A DNA stretch of 64,000 nucleotides from Clostridiales bacterium (lineage in GTDB: Bacteria; Bacillota; Clostridia; Tissierellales; GPF-1). The notes beneath the pieces were generated by a model. That model searched no databases. It was given only the letters and a program-made list of their open reading frames with translations, and had not been told where the DNA came from. A program made the translations under genes and the position numbers. Positions within the stretch are counted from its first letter, which is position 1. Every line of letters begins with the position of its first letter. The stretch spans positions 1-64,000 of the forward strand of contig JABXKS010000043.1 in the NCBI GenBank assembly GCA_013619125.1, written 5' to 3'. This document shows, one piece after another, positions 25,701 to 34,370 of this stretch.

Positions 25701-26460
25701 ATTAAAGGCAAAACTCAACAGCGGGAAACAAGTGGCGGGCACTTTTTTTGAGATCGGCGGAAGCAGTGCCGTGGAGTGCTTGGGATTGGCGGGGTTGGAT
25801 TTTTTGGTGATTGATGCTGAGCATGGTCCCTTTGACGTGGAGAGCGCACAGGAACTGATTCGTACGGCGGAGCATGGTGGAATCACGCCGTTGGTGCGAA
25901 CGAAAAATCACGAGCGTTCTTCTATTCTCAAAATGTTGGATGTAGGGGCTAAAGGATTGATTGTCCCGAATATCCATACGGTGGAAGAAGTGAAAGAGAT
26001 TGTAGCCCATGGGAAGTACGCCCCGGTGGGGAACCGAGGATTCTTTTACGGACGAGCGGCTGGGTACGGCCATGCAGATTTTGTCGGTGATGTGGGAGAA
26101 TATTTCGAAACCTGCAACCGAGAAACCATGCTGATCCCCCAATGCGAAACGGTGGGATGCTTGGAAAACATCGAGACGATTGCAGCTATGGCAGGTGTTG
26201 ATGGTATCTTTGTCGGACCCTATGATTTGTCCATCAGCATGGGGATTACAGCGCAATTTGATCATCCGGATTTCATCAAAGCCTTAAAGCGAATTGTTGC
26301 GGCGTGTAGCGCGGCGGGCAAACCGTCCATGATCTTTGCAGGATCGGCTGATGGCGCCAAGGCGCAGTTTGCCGCTGGATTTAACGCGGTAGCGATTGGT
26401 ACAGATGTATCGGTTTATATCCAGGCATACAAAAATATGGTGGATGAGCTCTCCTTATAG
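25690..26460 (+). CDS. HpcH/HpaI-family aldolase
   Basis: A 256-residue class II, metal-dependent aldolase of the HpcH/HpaI type. The motifs are FLVIDAEHGPFD with the catalytic histidine, PLVRTKNHE with the substrate arginine, GAKGLIVPNIHTVEE, GNRGFFYGRAAGYG, a metal-binding glutamate in IPQCETVGCLENI and GIFVGPYDLSISMG. Members cleave 4-hydroxy-2-oxo acids to pyruvate and an aldehyde. The Fe-ADH at 23533 could then reduce the aldehyde. The product of the neighbouring ATC hydrolase-like protein is not known. Confidence 0.9.
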   Translation: MKNKLKAKLNSGKQVAGTFFEIGGSSAVECLGLAGLDFLVIDAEHGPFDVESAQELIRTAEHGGITPLVRTKNHERSSILKMLDVGAKGLIVPNIHTVEEVKEIVAHGKYAPVGNRGFFYGRAAGYGHADFVGDVGEYFETCNRETMLIPQCETVGCLENIETIAAMAGVDGIFVGPYDLSISMGITAQFDHPDFIKALKRIVAACSAAGKPSMIFAGSADGAKAQFAAGFNAVAIGTDVSVYIQAYKNMVDELSL

Positions 26461-26483
26461 AAAAATAGGATCCTTCATTTCGT

Positions 26484-26511
26484 GGACTTTCCAAATGGGG
26501 AGTCCTTTTTT
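26484..26511 (+). terminator. Rho-independent terminator of the ADH-aldolase operon
   Basis: GGACTTTCC and GGGGAGTCC form the stem with loop AAAT, followed by six T. A TATAAT box for the next gene begins a few bases later (26520). Confidence 0.85.
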
Positions 26512-26584
26512 ATTGCGTGGTATAATGGAAAAAAGATGCGAATCAAATGGATTGGCGGACGTCTAGAGAAATAAGGAGGTGCGT

Positions 26585-27286
26585 ATGGAAGAGATTACTT
26601 ATGCGAGATGGAGCAATATTCTAAAGAATTTCGAAATGTTTGAGGGAATAGCGGATGATGACATTGACAGCATGTTGGACTGTCTGCAGCCGAAGGTCGT
26701 AGCCTATCAGAAGAATGAACTGATCAGCATGGAAGAGAATCATACGAAGCGAATCGGGATTATTTTGCAGGGAGAAGTGGCAGTCTTCAAGGAAAATGAG
26801 GCAGGCAATCGTGTGATTATGGGCAAATTCAAGCGGTACGACGGATTTGGGGAAATGCTGGCCTTTTCGGAATTTCACCAATGGAACATTGCGGTGATGG
26901 CGGCAAAGGATTGTTCCATTCTCTTTCTGACGCCCCGGCAGATCCTCGGCACCTGCTCGAAGCTCTGCGACGGACATAAGCGCTTGATTCAGAATATGTT
27001 AAAGATTGTAACCAAAAAGGGTGTTCAGCTGAACCGGAAGATCGAATACTTGTCCATGAAAAGCATGAGAAAAAAGATATGTACCTATTTAATGGAGAAA
27101 TACCATGATACCGGGGAGAAGAGTTTTATTATTGACTTGAACCGAAGCGAGCTGGCAGATTTTTTGAATGTGTCTAGGCCTTCCCTGTCGAGGGAATTGA
27201 TTAAAATGAAAGAGGAAGGATTGATCGATTTTTATAAAGCGTCGTTCAAAATATTGGATCTCAATGCGGTAAAGATAAGCGTTTAA
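26585..27286 (+). CDS. Crp/Fnr-family transcription regulator (HcpR-like by context)
   Basis: A 233-residue regulator. The N-terminal cyclic-nucleotide-binding-type beta barrel spans about 20-130 (FEGIADDDIDSML, RIGIILQGEVAVFKE), followed by the dimer helix and a winged helix with RSELADFLNVSRPSLSREL and MKEEGLIDF. It lies directly before hcp, as HcpR-type regulators do in many anaerobes, and so probably controls it in response to nitric oxide or related stress. There is no cysteine pattern for an FNR Fe-S cluster in the N-terminus. Start ATG behind AAGGAGGTG. Confidence 0.9.
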   Translation: MEEITYARWSNILKNFEMFEGIADDDIDSMLDCLQPKVVAYQKNELISMEENHTKRIGIILQGEVAVFKENEAGNRVIMGKFKRYDGFGEMLAFSEFHQWNIAVMAAKDCSILFLTPRQILGTCSKLCDGHKRLIQNMLKIVTKKGVQLNRKIEYLSMKSMRKKICTYLMEKYHDTGEKSFIIDLNRSELADFLNVSRPSLSRELIKMKEEGLIDFYKASFKILDLNAVKISV

Positions 27287-27303
27287 CATTTTTTTATCAA
27301 ATT

Positions 27304-27319
27304 GGTAACCTGGGGTACC
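27304..27319 (+). promoter_or_regulatory. Imperfect palindrome upstream of hcp, candidate Crp/Fnr-type site
   Basis: GGTAACCTGGGGTACC has arms matching at six of eight positions and lies in the 95-base gap between the regulator and hcp. Position and symmetry suit the neighbouring regulator. The sequence is not a standard FNR or Crp box. Confidence 0.35.
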
Positions 27320-27381
27320 GACTTAGGCCTAATCTTAAGATAAACTACCCTCATAAGCAAAAATTATGAGGAGGAATAAAT

Positions 27382-28951
27382 ATGAGTATGTTTTGTTACC
27401 AGTGTCAAGAAACAGCAAAAGGAACCGGTTGCACTGTCCAAGGGGTATGCGGTAAATCTGAAAAAGTATCGAATCTGCAAGACTTGTTGATCTACACCCT
27501 AAAAGGGGTTGCGGTCGTAGCGCAAAAAGGAATCGAGGCGGGTCTTCAATTCCCGAACGTCAACAAACTGATGCAAGATGGTTTGTTTATGACGATCACC
27601 AATGCGAATTATGACGACGCCGTGATCATTGAAAAGATCAAAGAAGGTTTGATCGTCAGAGAAGCGGTGAAAGTAGAAGTTACGGCAAAAGGCGTAGCGC
27701 TTGAGAACTTGCATGATTGCGCGCTTTGGACAGCGGATACGGATGAAGCCATTCAAGCGAAAGCGAATTTCAAAGGCGTCAGCGTTCTTGCAACAGAAAA
27801 TGAAGATGTTCGCTCATTGAGAGAATTGATTATTTACGGCTTAAAAGGCATGGCGGCATATGCCGAGCACGCATACAACCTAGGAAGCGAAAACGAAGAG
27901 CTTTACGCGTTTATGACACGCGCGTTGGCGGCTACATTAGATGACAGCCTTACAGCAGATGAGTTAGTTGCCTTGACTTTGGAAACTGGCAAGTACGGTG
28001 TGGACGCCATGGCAATGCTGGATGCGGCTAATACAGGCGCGTACGGGAATCCTGAAATCACAGAAGTAAATATCGGCGTGCGAAGCAATCCCGGGATTTT
28101 GATCTCCGGTCATGATTTGAAGGATATGGAACAATTGCTTGAGCAAACTCAGGGAACAGGTGTTGACGTTTATACCCATGGTGAAATGCTTCCAGCCAAC
28201 TACTACCCAGCATTCAAACAGTATGAAAACTTTGTAGGTAACTACGGCAATGCATGGTGGAAACAAAAAGAAGAATTCGAATCATTTAACGGACCGATTC
28301 TTTTCACAACAAACTGTATTGTACCGCCTAAGGCTGAGCATATCGAAAGAATTTATACGACCGCAGGCGAAGAGCTTGGCATCTCCAGTTGAAATCGAAA
28401 ACGGCACAATCGTCGGTGGATTCGCACATGCCCAAGTATTCGCTTTGGCGGATAAGATTGTGGACGCAGTGAAATCCGGCGCGATTAAAAAATTCTTTGT
28501 TATGGCGGGTTGTGACGGCCGAATGAAATCACGCTCGTACTACACGGAATTTGCTGAGAAATTGCCGAAGGATACGGTGATCTTGACAGCGGGTTGTGCA
28601 AAGTACCGATACAACAAGTTGGAATTGGGCGATATCGGCGGTATTCCTCGTGTATTGGATGCGGGACAGTGCAACGACTCGTACTCTTTGGCAGTAATTG
28701 CTTTAAAATTGAAAGAGATTTTTGAAATGAATGATATCAATGAATTGCCAATTGCCTACAATATTGCATGGTACGAGCAAAAAGCGGTCATCGTATTGTT
28801 AGCATTGCTTTCCTTGGGTGTGAAAAACATCCACTTGGGACCAAGCCTTCCGGCATTCTTGTCGCCAAACGTGGTAAACGTATTGGTGGAGAACTTTGGA
28901 ATTGCGGGCATTGGAACCGTAGATGAAGATATGAAAATGTTCTTGGGATAG
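27382..28951 (+). pseudogene. hcp: Hydroxylamine reductase (hybrid cluster protein), disrupted by an out-of-frame deletion
   Basis: The first frame (27382-28392) starts [17 protein letters not shown] with the proximal cluster cysteines CxxC-x8-C-x5-C of clostridial Hcp, and includes the hybrid-cluster ligand region [10 protein letters not shown]. It ends soon after ERIYTT. The C-terminal part continues in another frame from about 28367 ([20 protein letters not shown]) with the remaining ligands [27 protein letters not shown] and WYEQKA, to 28951. Compared with family memory, about 28 residues between the two pieces are missing, so this is a deletion plus frameshift, not a single-base slip. 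Hcp reduces hydroxylamine or nitric oxide; this allele should be inactive unless the break is an assembly error. Confidence 0.85.
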
Positions 28952-28959
28952 AGTAAGTG

Positions 28960-28991
28960 AACGCCTTCCGGTAAACGGAAGGCGTTTTTTT
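28960..28991 (+). terminator. Rho-independent terminator of hcp
   Basis: AACGCCTTCCG and CGGAAGGCGTT form a perfect 11-base stem followed by a long T-run. Confidence 0.9.
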
Positions 28992-29079
28992 CTTGACTCG
29001 GCGAGGTCTATCAATTAATATTGGAAGGAAATTGAAGGGGTATAAGTGTAATGATCCATAAGGAATAAAAGGAGGGAGC

Positions 29080-30951
29080 ATGATGACTTCAATCAAAGAA
29101 TCCATACAATCAAGCCTGCAACGAGCCTTGCAGACTTTTCAAACCTTCCCGATCACTTTGGCGAGCGCGGTGGGATTTACCATTGTTACGCTGATCCGGA
29201 TCTGGATGGATTGGCCACAACAGGAGGATTATAATTTTCTATTTAATTGCTTGCATCTTGCATTTGCGTCATCTGCCATTTTTGGCATGGCTTCCATTAC
29301 CGCGGCACAAAAGCGGTTCAATCATGCCAAGGCGTTTACAATCGCCAATGGTGCCGGCGCAGCAGTCGGTGTTCTGGTTTTTCTTCTCTTATATTTTCTT
29401 GGAGGAGAGGCAGGTGATCCAATTCGCAGAATCGTGACCAATGTTTCAAATCTGTCGGCTGCCCGGACTTCGATTCTGATCGCTGTCAGCTTGATTGGGT
29501 TCATTTATTTCGCGGGGGAGACAAACAAAGAATCGGATTTTGCCAGTTCATTGTTTATGACTCAGAAGGCATTTTTGATTGCTGCCATTTACGGTGGTGT
29601 GATGATGAGCGGAACCTCGGGTGTTGCCGGAGCTATTCAGGCGTTACTATACCGGGATATGAGCAGCAAAGTGTATATGGTACTGGGCGCAATAATTGGC
29701 TTAGCCGCCTTTGCGATCTTTGTGGGATACTTTCCTGATTTTAGAAAAGGCACGGAGGATGCCCACCGGGTGGTGGCTACGACACAGCCGCGGTTTATTG
29801 AAGTGCTGTTTGAATTTATCATGATACCGATTGTTGTGGTGTTGACCATTGTATTGCTTTCGTGGGCGGCGAAAACCGTTGTGACGGGAGACTGGCCAAC
29901 ATTTAGCCGACTGTTTGGTATTGTGACCAGCTATTCCATTGGTGGGATCTGGCTGGCGATGATGACTGCAAAAAAAGAAACGGGCATTGCACAGTTCTAT
30001 CGCCGCGCTTATCCCATTGCGTTGTTAGTGATTCTGGCCTTTGGTTCTTGGGCGCTTATCGCGAGATTGCAAGAATCCGGGCTGAAGTCTTCAGAATATG
30101 GCTTTGCATTGGTCTTGGTAGCCGCAGTGATTGCGGCAGGACTGCTGATTCTGATGAAGAATCGAGCCCATTCAAAGATCGCTTGCGTGGTCTGCGTGAT
30201 GCTTATTGTATCGGTTTCGCCGATTCTTGGTTACTATGCCCTACCAGCAAGGTCGCAGTTGAATCGATTGGAGAAACTGCTGGTTCAGGAAGGGATTTTG
30301 GTCGAAGATCGATTAATTCCGACAGTGACGGAGCCTGACGAAGAAGCACGTATCGCTATTACCGATGCTGTGTACTTCCTTGCCTATGAAGAGGAAGCGC
30401 GGCTTCCGGTGTGGTTCGATGAAGAGTTGGAAAAGCATGAGGTGTTTAAAGCCAAACTCGGATTTGAACCAACCTGGGAGAAATATGATTCGGAATATCC
30501 GGTTCGAGATCCTGAATCTTTGGGCATGTCGTTGATGATGCCTAATATGACTGTTGATATCGGTGAGTACGATTGGGCGGTCTATCTGCAGAGAGGAGAA
30601 GATGGGCGCTATGATGTCCGGTCGGAAACTCTCGATGGAGAACGTGGCACTTATCGTATTGAATGGATGACTGGTGATGGAGACAATTTTCCAGCCATTA
30701 CCGTTTGGCTAGATGGGCAAATGATTCTTCAAGAGGATCTGAAGGCATTTATGGATGAAACAGCAGACAAAGTGCGGTCTCGATCGGGCGCTTATGAAGC
30801 GAGAAGCTTCGAAGAAATAAGCGAACAATTCGATACGCCAGAGTTGTCCGTTTTATTGATCTTTCAGCATATGAACATCATGATCGATCCCCAGGCGGAC
30901 CGAATGGAGTATTATCTGGATTTGAATGTTGTGTATGTAAAAGAAAAATAA
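29080..30951 (+). CDS. DUF4153-family membrane protein
   Basis: A 623-residue protein with about a dozen transmembrane helices in the first 390 residues and a soluble C-terminal domain of about 220 residues. The opening FPITLASAVGFTIVTLIRIW resembles the DUF4153 start, and SGTSGVAGAIQALLY and FIMIPIVVVLTIVLLSW are further helices of that family. The soluble part (LPVWFDEELEKHEVFKAKLG) has no recognisable catalytic motif. Function unknown. Start ATG 29080 (or 29083) behind GGAGGGAG. It is a single-gene unit between two terminators. Confidence 0.7.
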   Translation: MMTSIKESIQSSLQRALQTFQTFPITLASAVGFTIVTLIRIWMDWPQQEDYNFLFNCLHLAFASSAIFGMASITAAQKRFNHAKAFTIANGAGAAVGVLVFLLLYFLGGEAGDPIRRIVTNVSNLSAARTSILIAVSLIGFIYFAGETNKESDFASSLFMTQKAFLIAAIYGGVMMSGTSGVAGAIQALLYRDMSSKVYMVLGAIIGLAAFAIFVGYFPDFRKGTEDAHRVVATTQPRFIEVLFEFIMIPIVVVLTIVLLSWAAKTVVTGDWPTFSRLFGIVTSYSIGGIWLAMMTAKKETGIAQFYRRAYPIALLVILAFGSWALIARLQESGLKSSEYGFALVLVAAVIAAGLLILMKNRAHSKIACVVCVMLIVSVSPILGYYALPARSQLNRLEKLLVQEGILVEDRLIPTVTEPDEEARIAITDAVYFLAYEEEARLPVWFDEELEKHEVFKAKLGFEPTWEKYDSEYPVRDPESLGMSLMMPNMTVDIGEYDWAVYLQRGEDGRYDVRSETLDGERGTYRIEWMTGDGDNFPAITVWLDGQMILQEDLKAFMDETADKVRSRSGAYEARSFEEISEQFDTPELSVLLIFQHMNIMIDPQADRMEYYLDLNVVYVKEK

Positions 30952-30961
30952 GAATTCAAGC

Positions 30962-31000
30962 AAACAAAGAGTCCTCGGGAAATTTGGGGACTCTTTGTTT
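30962..31000 (+). terminator. Rho-independent terminator
   Basis: AAACAAAGAGTCC and GGGGACTCTTTGTTT pair around a short loop; the T-rich 3' arm completes the signal. Confidence 0.8.
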
Positions 31001-31127
31001 GATGAAAAAGCGACAAGGCCATTTCTGGGTCTTGCATACAAGACCATCATTGTATTGGATTTATCCCGATGATATAGTTTGAATAAGAATTAGGAAATAA
31101 ACGGAAAAGAGAAGGGGAGGATTGTTG

Positions 31128-32534
31128 ATGAGTAAACCGTATGTCAGCCCGATTTTAGAAGAGATACGCAACCAAGACCAAGAGGCTGGATTGAATCTTG
31201 CCCGAGAATTTGCATTGGAATATGTGAATCAGGTTGATGAGAGACCCGTCTTTCCAGAGGCTCGAGATTTGGAAAATCTTACGATCTTTGATGAGGAATT
31301 GAAGGAGGAACCGGAAAAGACAGAGGCCATCCTTAGACAATTGCATCAACATGGGAGTCCGGCGACCGTTGCGCAGACTGGTGGCCGGTACTTTGGATTT
31401 GTCACCGGAGGCATTTTGCCCTCTGCACTAGCTTCCAAGTGGTTGACGGACGCCTGGGATCAAAACTCGGCCATGTATTTGATGTCTCCCATTGCAGCCA
31501 AGCTGGAGACAGTTGTTCAAAACTGGATAGTGAATCTGTTGGGCTTACCGAAAGAGACCGTTGCAGGACATGTCAGTGGAAGTTCGACAGCAATCATAAT
31601 CGGGTTGACAACCGGCAGGAATTATCTGTTGGGTCGAATGGGCTACGATGTATTTGGCAAGGGCTTGTTTGATGCGCCACCGATCAAAGTTGTCGTCGGA
31701 GAGGGTGCCCATTCAACGGTGTTCAAGGCACTTTCTATCATTGGATTGGGAAACGAGCGGGTGATTAAGGTGCCTGCTGACGAGCAGGGTCGCATGCGGG
31801 CTGACTGTTTGCCTGTACTCGATGATCAAACCCTTTTGGTGCTTCAAGCAGGTCATGTGGGTACCGGAGATTTTGACGATTTCGAAGCAATCTGCACGGT
31901 GGCAAAAGAAGCGGGTACTTACGTCTTCGTTGATGGTGCTATTGGTTTGTGGGCTGCTGCAAATCCAAAGTTCAAGCATTTGACCAAAGGGATGGAGCTG
32001 GCAGATGCCTGGTCGGTAGATGGGCACAAGACCTTGAACACCCCCTACGACAGCGGGATCATTCTTTGTAGACATGAATCCATGTTGGTGGAGTCCATGC
32101 ATATGGCGGGAGCCTATTTGGCTTTAAGTGAGAATCGTGACAATATGTTCTATACCTCGGAAATGTCTCGACGAGCACGCGTGACGGATGTGTGGGCAAC
32201 ATTGAAAGGCTTGGGGAAAAAGGGTGTTGCGGAACTGGTGTGGGAGTTGCATAAAAAAGCCGTCTATTTTGCGGATCAACTCGAGAATGGCGGATTGGAA
32301 ATTTTGAATAAGGTGGTTTTCAATCAGGTATTGGTTCGCTTTGAATCCGATGAGAAAACGAATCGGCTTATGGCAGCGATCCAAAAATCTGGGGTGTGTT
32401 GGCTGGGTGGTTCTGCCTGGCAGGGACAAGCCGTGATGAGAATTAGCGTCAGTTCCTATAAGACAACCTATGAAGATATTGACAAGTCTGTTGCGGATAT
32501 TCTGCGTCTGGCGAAACAAATGGAGATAGAATAG
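31128..32534 (+). CDS. PLP-dependent group II decarboxylase-like enzyme
   Basis: A 468-residue fold-type I pyridoxal phosphate enzyme of the aromatic amino acid/glutamate decarboxylase group. The cofactor lysine is in SVDGHKTLNTPYD. The substrate-side and phosphate-binding regions are GHVSGSSTAIIIGL and VFVDGAIGLWAA, and the N-terminal HGSPATVAQTGGRYFGFVTGG is typical of the group. The actual amino acid decarboxylated cannot be read from the sequence, and some relatives are not decarboxylases. ATG 31128 behind AAGGGGAGG; TTG codons upstream are in frame but overlap that site. Terminators on both sides make it a single-gene unit. Confidence 0.85.
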   Translation: MSKPYVSPILEEIRNQDQEAGLNLAREFALEYVNQVDERPVFPEARDLENLTIFDEELKEEPEKTEAILRQLHQHGSPATVAQTGGRYFGFVTGGILPSALASKWLTDAWDQNSAMYLMSPIAAKLETVVQNWIVNLLGLPKETVAGHVSGSSTAIIIGLTTGRNYLLGRMGYDVFGKGLFDAPPIKVVVGEGAHSTVFKALSIIGLGNERVIKVPADEQGRMRADCLPVLDDQTLLVLQAGHVGTGDFDDFEAICTVAKEAGTYVFVDGAIGLWAAANPKFKHLTKGMELADAWSVDGHKTLNTPYDSGIILCRHESMLVESMHMAGAYLALSENRDNMFYTSEMSRRARVTDVWATLKGLGKKGVAELVWELHKKAVYFADQLENGGLEILNKVVFNQVLVRFESDEKTNRLMAAIQKSGVCWLGGSAWQGQAVMRISVSSYKTTYEDIDKSVADILRLAKQMEIE

Positions 32535-32548
32535 AATGAATAGTTTGG

Positions 32549-32578
32549 ATCGGTCCTAGCAAGAGGGGCCGATTTTTT
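32549..32578 (+). terminator. Rho-independent terminator
   Basis: ATCGGTCCT and AGGGGCCGAT form the stem with six T after it. Confidence 0.8.
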
Positions 32579-32643
32579 AATTGGGAAAATCGATATGGAA
32601 AGAAGTTACAGGGTATATAAATAGTACAAAAAAGGAGGGAATG

Positions 32644-33090
32644 ATGAAGGTATCGGTAGCGGTGAAAATAGAAGGAACCAAGGAATCGATTTATCAGGCA
32701 ATTACAGATATCGAGCATTCGGTTGAAAGAATCGTGGGGATATTAAAGATTGAGGTGTTGGAAAAGCCAGAGAGTGGGTTTGTAGGATTCAAGTGGCGGG
32801 AAACCCGCATTATGTTCGGCAAGGAAGCTACGGAAGTGATGTGGGTGACGGACGCTGAAGAGAATAAAGGGTACCGTACCCGGGCGGAAAGCCACGGGGC
32901 GGTCTATATTTCCAGTTTTGACATCGAAGAGCAGGGCGAAGCCTGTATTTTGACCATGGGATTTGAAAGCGAGGCGGTCGGCATTGGCGGACGCGTGATG
33001 GACAAGGTGTTCGGCACGATGATGAAAGGTGCGACAGAAAAGGATTTGAAAAAGGATCTGGAAGATATCAAGAGATATGTTGAAGGGTAA
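32644..33090 (+). CDS. SRPBCC-fold protein (polyketide cyclase-like)
   Basis: A 148-residue START/Bet v1-like protein. It opens with a beta strand and helix (KVSVAVKIEGTKESIYQAITD), ends with the long C-terminal helix (DKVFGTMMKGATEKDLKKDL), and has the alternating strands expected of the fold (FKWRETRIMFGKEATEVMWV). Such proteins bind hydrophobic ligands; ligand and role unknown. ATG 32644 lies five bases after AAGGAGGG; 32641 is too close, and the frame from 32581 has no ribosome site. Confidence 0.78.
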   Translation: MKVSVAVKIEGTKESIYQAITDIEHSVERIVGILKIEVLEKPESGFVGFKWRETRIMFGKEATEVMWVTDAEENKGYRTRAESHGAVYISSFDIEEQGEACILTMGFESEAVGIGGRVMDKVFGTMMKGATEKDLKKDLEDIKRYVEG

Positions 33091-33096
33091 GAAGCA

Positions 33097-33124
33097 GGCT
33101 GTCGCATCGCGGCAGTCTTTTTTT
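33097..33124 (+). terminator. Rho-independent terminator
   Basis: GGCTGTCGC and GCGGCAGTC form the stem with loop ATC, followed by seven T. Confidence 0.85.
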
Positions 33125-33198
33125 GTCTGCCGTTTTCTTTTCATGTATCATAAAAGGCAGAGGAGTAAAGTGTATTAAAATGAACAGGAGGAGAATGA

Positions 33199-33564
33199 AT
33201 GAAGGTGGAAAAGATTAATGTTGCAGAGAAATTTGAGTTGGTAACTGAATACTGGTCCCCAAAGATTATTGAGCAGATGAATGACTATCATTTCAAGCTG
33301 GCGAAGTTCAAGGGTGCGTTTACCTGGCATGATCACAAGGAAACCGATGAGGTGTTTTTGGTGATGGAAGGGGAAATGCAGATTGACTTCCGCGATCGAA
33401 GCGTGAAATTGAAGGCGGGAGAGATGATGGTTGTGCCGAAAGGTGTGGAACATCGGCCGTCTTCAAAGGAAGAGTGTAAGGTGATGCTGATTGAACCAGC
33501 GGGAACCGTGAACACGGGCGAAGTTGTAAGTGAACATACGTTATCTCAAGTAGATTGGATTTAG
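33199..33564 (+). CDS. Single-domain cupin protein
   Basis: A 121-residue cupin of the mannose-6-phosphate isomerase-like type. Motif 1 is FTWHDHKETDEVFLVMEGEM, with metal ligands from its two histidines and the glutamate, and motif 2 is GEMMVVPKGVEHRPSS with the third histidine. A small cytoplasmic metal-binding barrel; substrate unknown. Start ATG behind AGGAGGAG. It is followed after nine bases by a flavoprotein gene remnant that was probably its operon partner. Confidence 0.88.
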   Translation: MKVEKINVAEKFELVTEYWSPKIIEQMNDYHFKLAKFKGAFTWHDHKETDEVFLVMEGEMQIDFRDRSVKLKAGEMMVVPKGVEHRPSSKEECKVMLIEPAGTVNTGEVVSEHTLSQVDWI

Positions 33565-33572
33565 TGGGAAAA

Positions 33573-33702
33573 ATGAAAGTATTGGGTATCTGCAGCAGCG
33601 GAAGCAAATCGCCCTTTGGGGTATGGAAAGAATAATAAAGCGAGGAATAAGGCAAAGGCGGTCGGCAAGCTTCTAAATTCGATTTTAAAGGCAAGGGAAT
33701 AA
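33573..33702 (+). pseudogene. Remnant of a flavodoxin-fold oxidoreductase gene
   Basis: The ATG at 33573 opens MKVLGICSSGSKSPFGVWKE and stops. The beginning matches the start of NADPH-dependent FMN reductases (MKVLGIxGSxRK). Another frame then reads KARNKAKAVGKLLNSILKAR before TAA 33700-33702, like the C-terminal helix of the same family. The middle 150 or so residues are gone. I read it as a gene reduced to its two ends by deletion. Confidence 0.4.
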
Positions 33703-33705
33703 ATG

Positions 33706-33749
33706 AAAACCCCGTTTCCGGCAGATGAAAACTGGAAGTGGGGTTTTTA
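33706..33749. terminator. Bidirectional terminator between convergent genes
   Basis: AAAACCCCGTTTCCGG and CTGGAAGTGGGGTTTTT form a long stem with A and T tracts on both sides. It serves the cupin unit on plus and the 4-TM gene on minus. Confidence 0.85.
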
Positions 33750-33767
33750 TTGGGAAAGTAAGCGTTG

Positions 33768-34199
33768 TTAAACCAGTGCAATCGTAAGAGCAATTGCAAA
33801 ACCGCTGATAAAAAAAGCGATCATCAGATGGAGGGTTTTTGAATATCCTTTTGGGGTAATTTGATTTTTTGCGTCCATGGCTTTCATGATGGGATACAAA
33901 CGCCAATAAAAGGAAAGAATCGAAAGAATCAAGACACCAACCGCAAATAATTGGGTGGTGGTTGAACCAGTGAAAATGATGACAACAAGAAGCGCAATAA
34001 AAATGAGCTTTGTGCCTGCAACCCAAAATACCAAGTATTGGACAAGGTTGTGTACTTCTTCGTTTTCTTTGGATTTTTCATAGGCGTTGAAAACTCCAAT
34101 TCCATTTCCGATTTTTGATCCAGGGTTGAAATAGAGCATGGTAATATTCATCAGTTCTAAAAAGATAAAGACGATCATAGCAATTTGCAAAATATTCAT
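33768..34199 (-). CDS. Small membrane protein with about four transmembrane helices
   Basis: A 143-residue protein with hydrophobic segments at about 1-25, 55-80, 83-105 and 122-143. Between the first two lies a polar loop, NPGSKIGNGIGVFNAYEKSK. I do not recognise the family. Start ATG behind AAGGAG. It has its own promoter on the minus strand at 34243-34272 and the shared terminator at its end, so it is a single-gene unit. The XRE membrane regulator upstream, in the same orientation, is separated from it by a terminator. Confidence 0.75.
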   Translation of the reverse strand: MNILQIAMIVFIFLELMNITMLYFNPGSKIGNGIGVFNAYEKSKENEEVHNLVQYLVFWVAGTKLIFIALLVVIIFTGSTTTQLFAVGVLILSILSFYWRLYPIMKAMDAKNQITPKGYSKTLHLMIAFFISGFAIALTIALV

Positions 34200-34242
34200 A
34201 AGAACTCCTTCTTGTGTGGTCGTAGTTGTTATTGATAGGAGT

Positions 34243-34272
34243 AGTATATCGAAACAAACAAGCGTTGTACAA
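34243..34272 (-). promoter_or_regulatory. Minus-strand promoter of the 4-TM gene
   Basis: Read on the minus strand: TTGTAC, an 18-base spacer, then TATACT. The -10 lies about 44 bases before the start codon at 34199. Confidence 0.6.
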
Positions 34273-34336
34273 GGGGCAGGGTGTCATTGCCTAAAAGAAA
34301 AGCAAATTCAATCACAGGAAAGTGTGGGAGGAATAG

Positions 34337-34368
34337 AAAAAGCCAAGCGGAATAACCGCTTGGCTTTT
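34337..34368 (-). terminator. Terminator of the XRE regulator gene
   Basis: AAAAGCCAAGCGG and CCGCTTGGCTTTT form a perfect 13-base stem with loop AATAA. On the minus strand it ends in TTTTTCTATT directly after the regulator gene. Confidence 0.85.
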
Positions 34369-34370
34369 GA

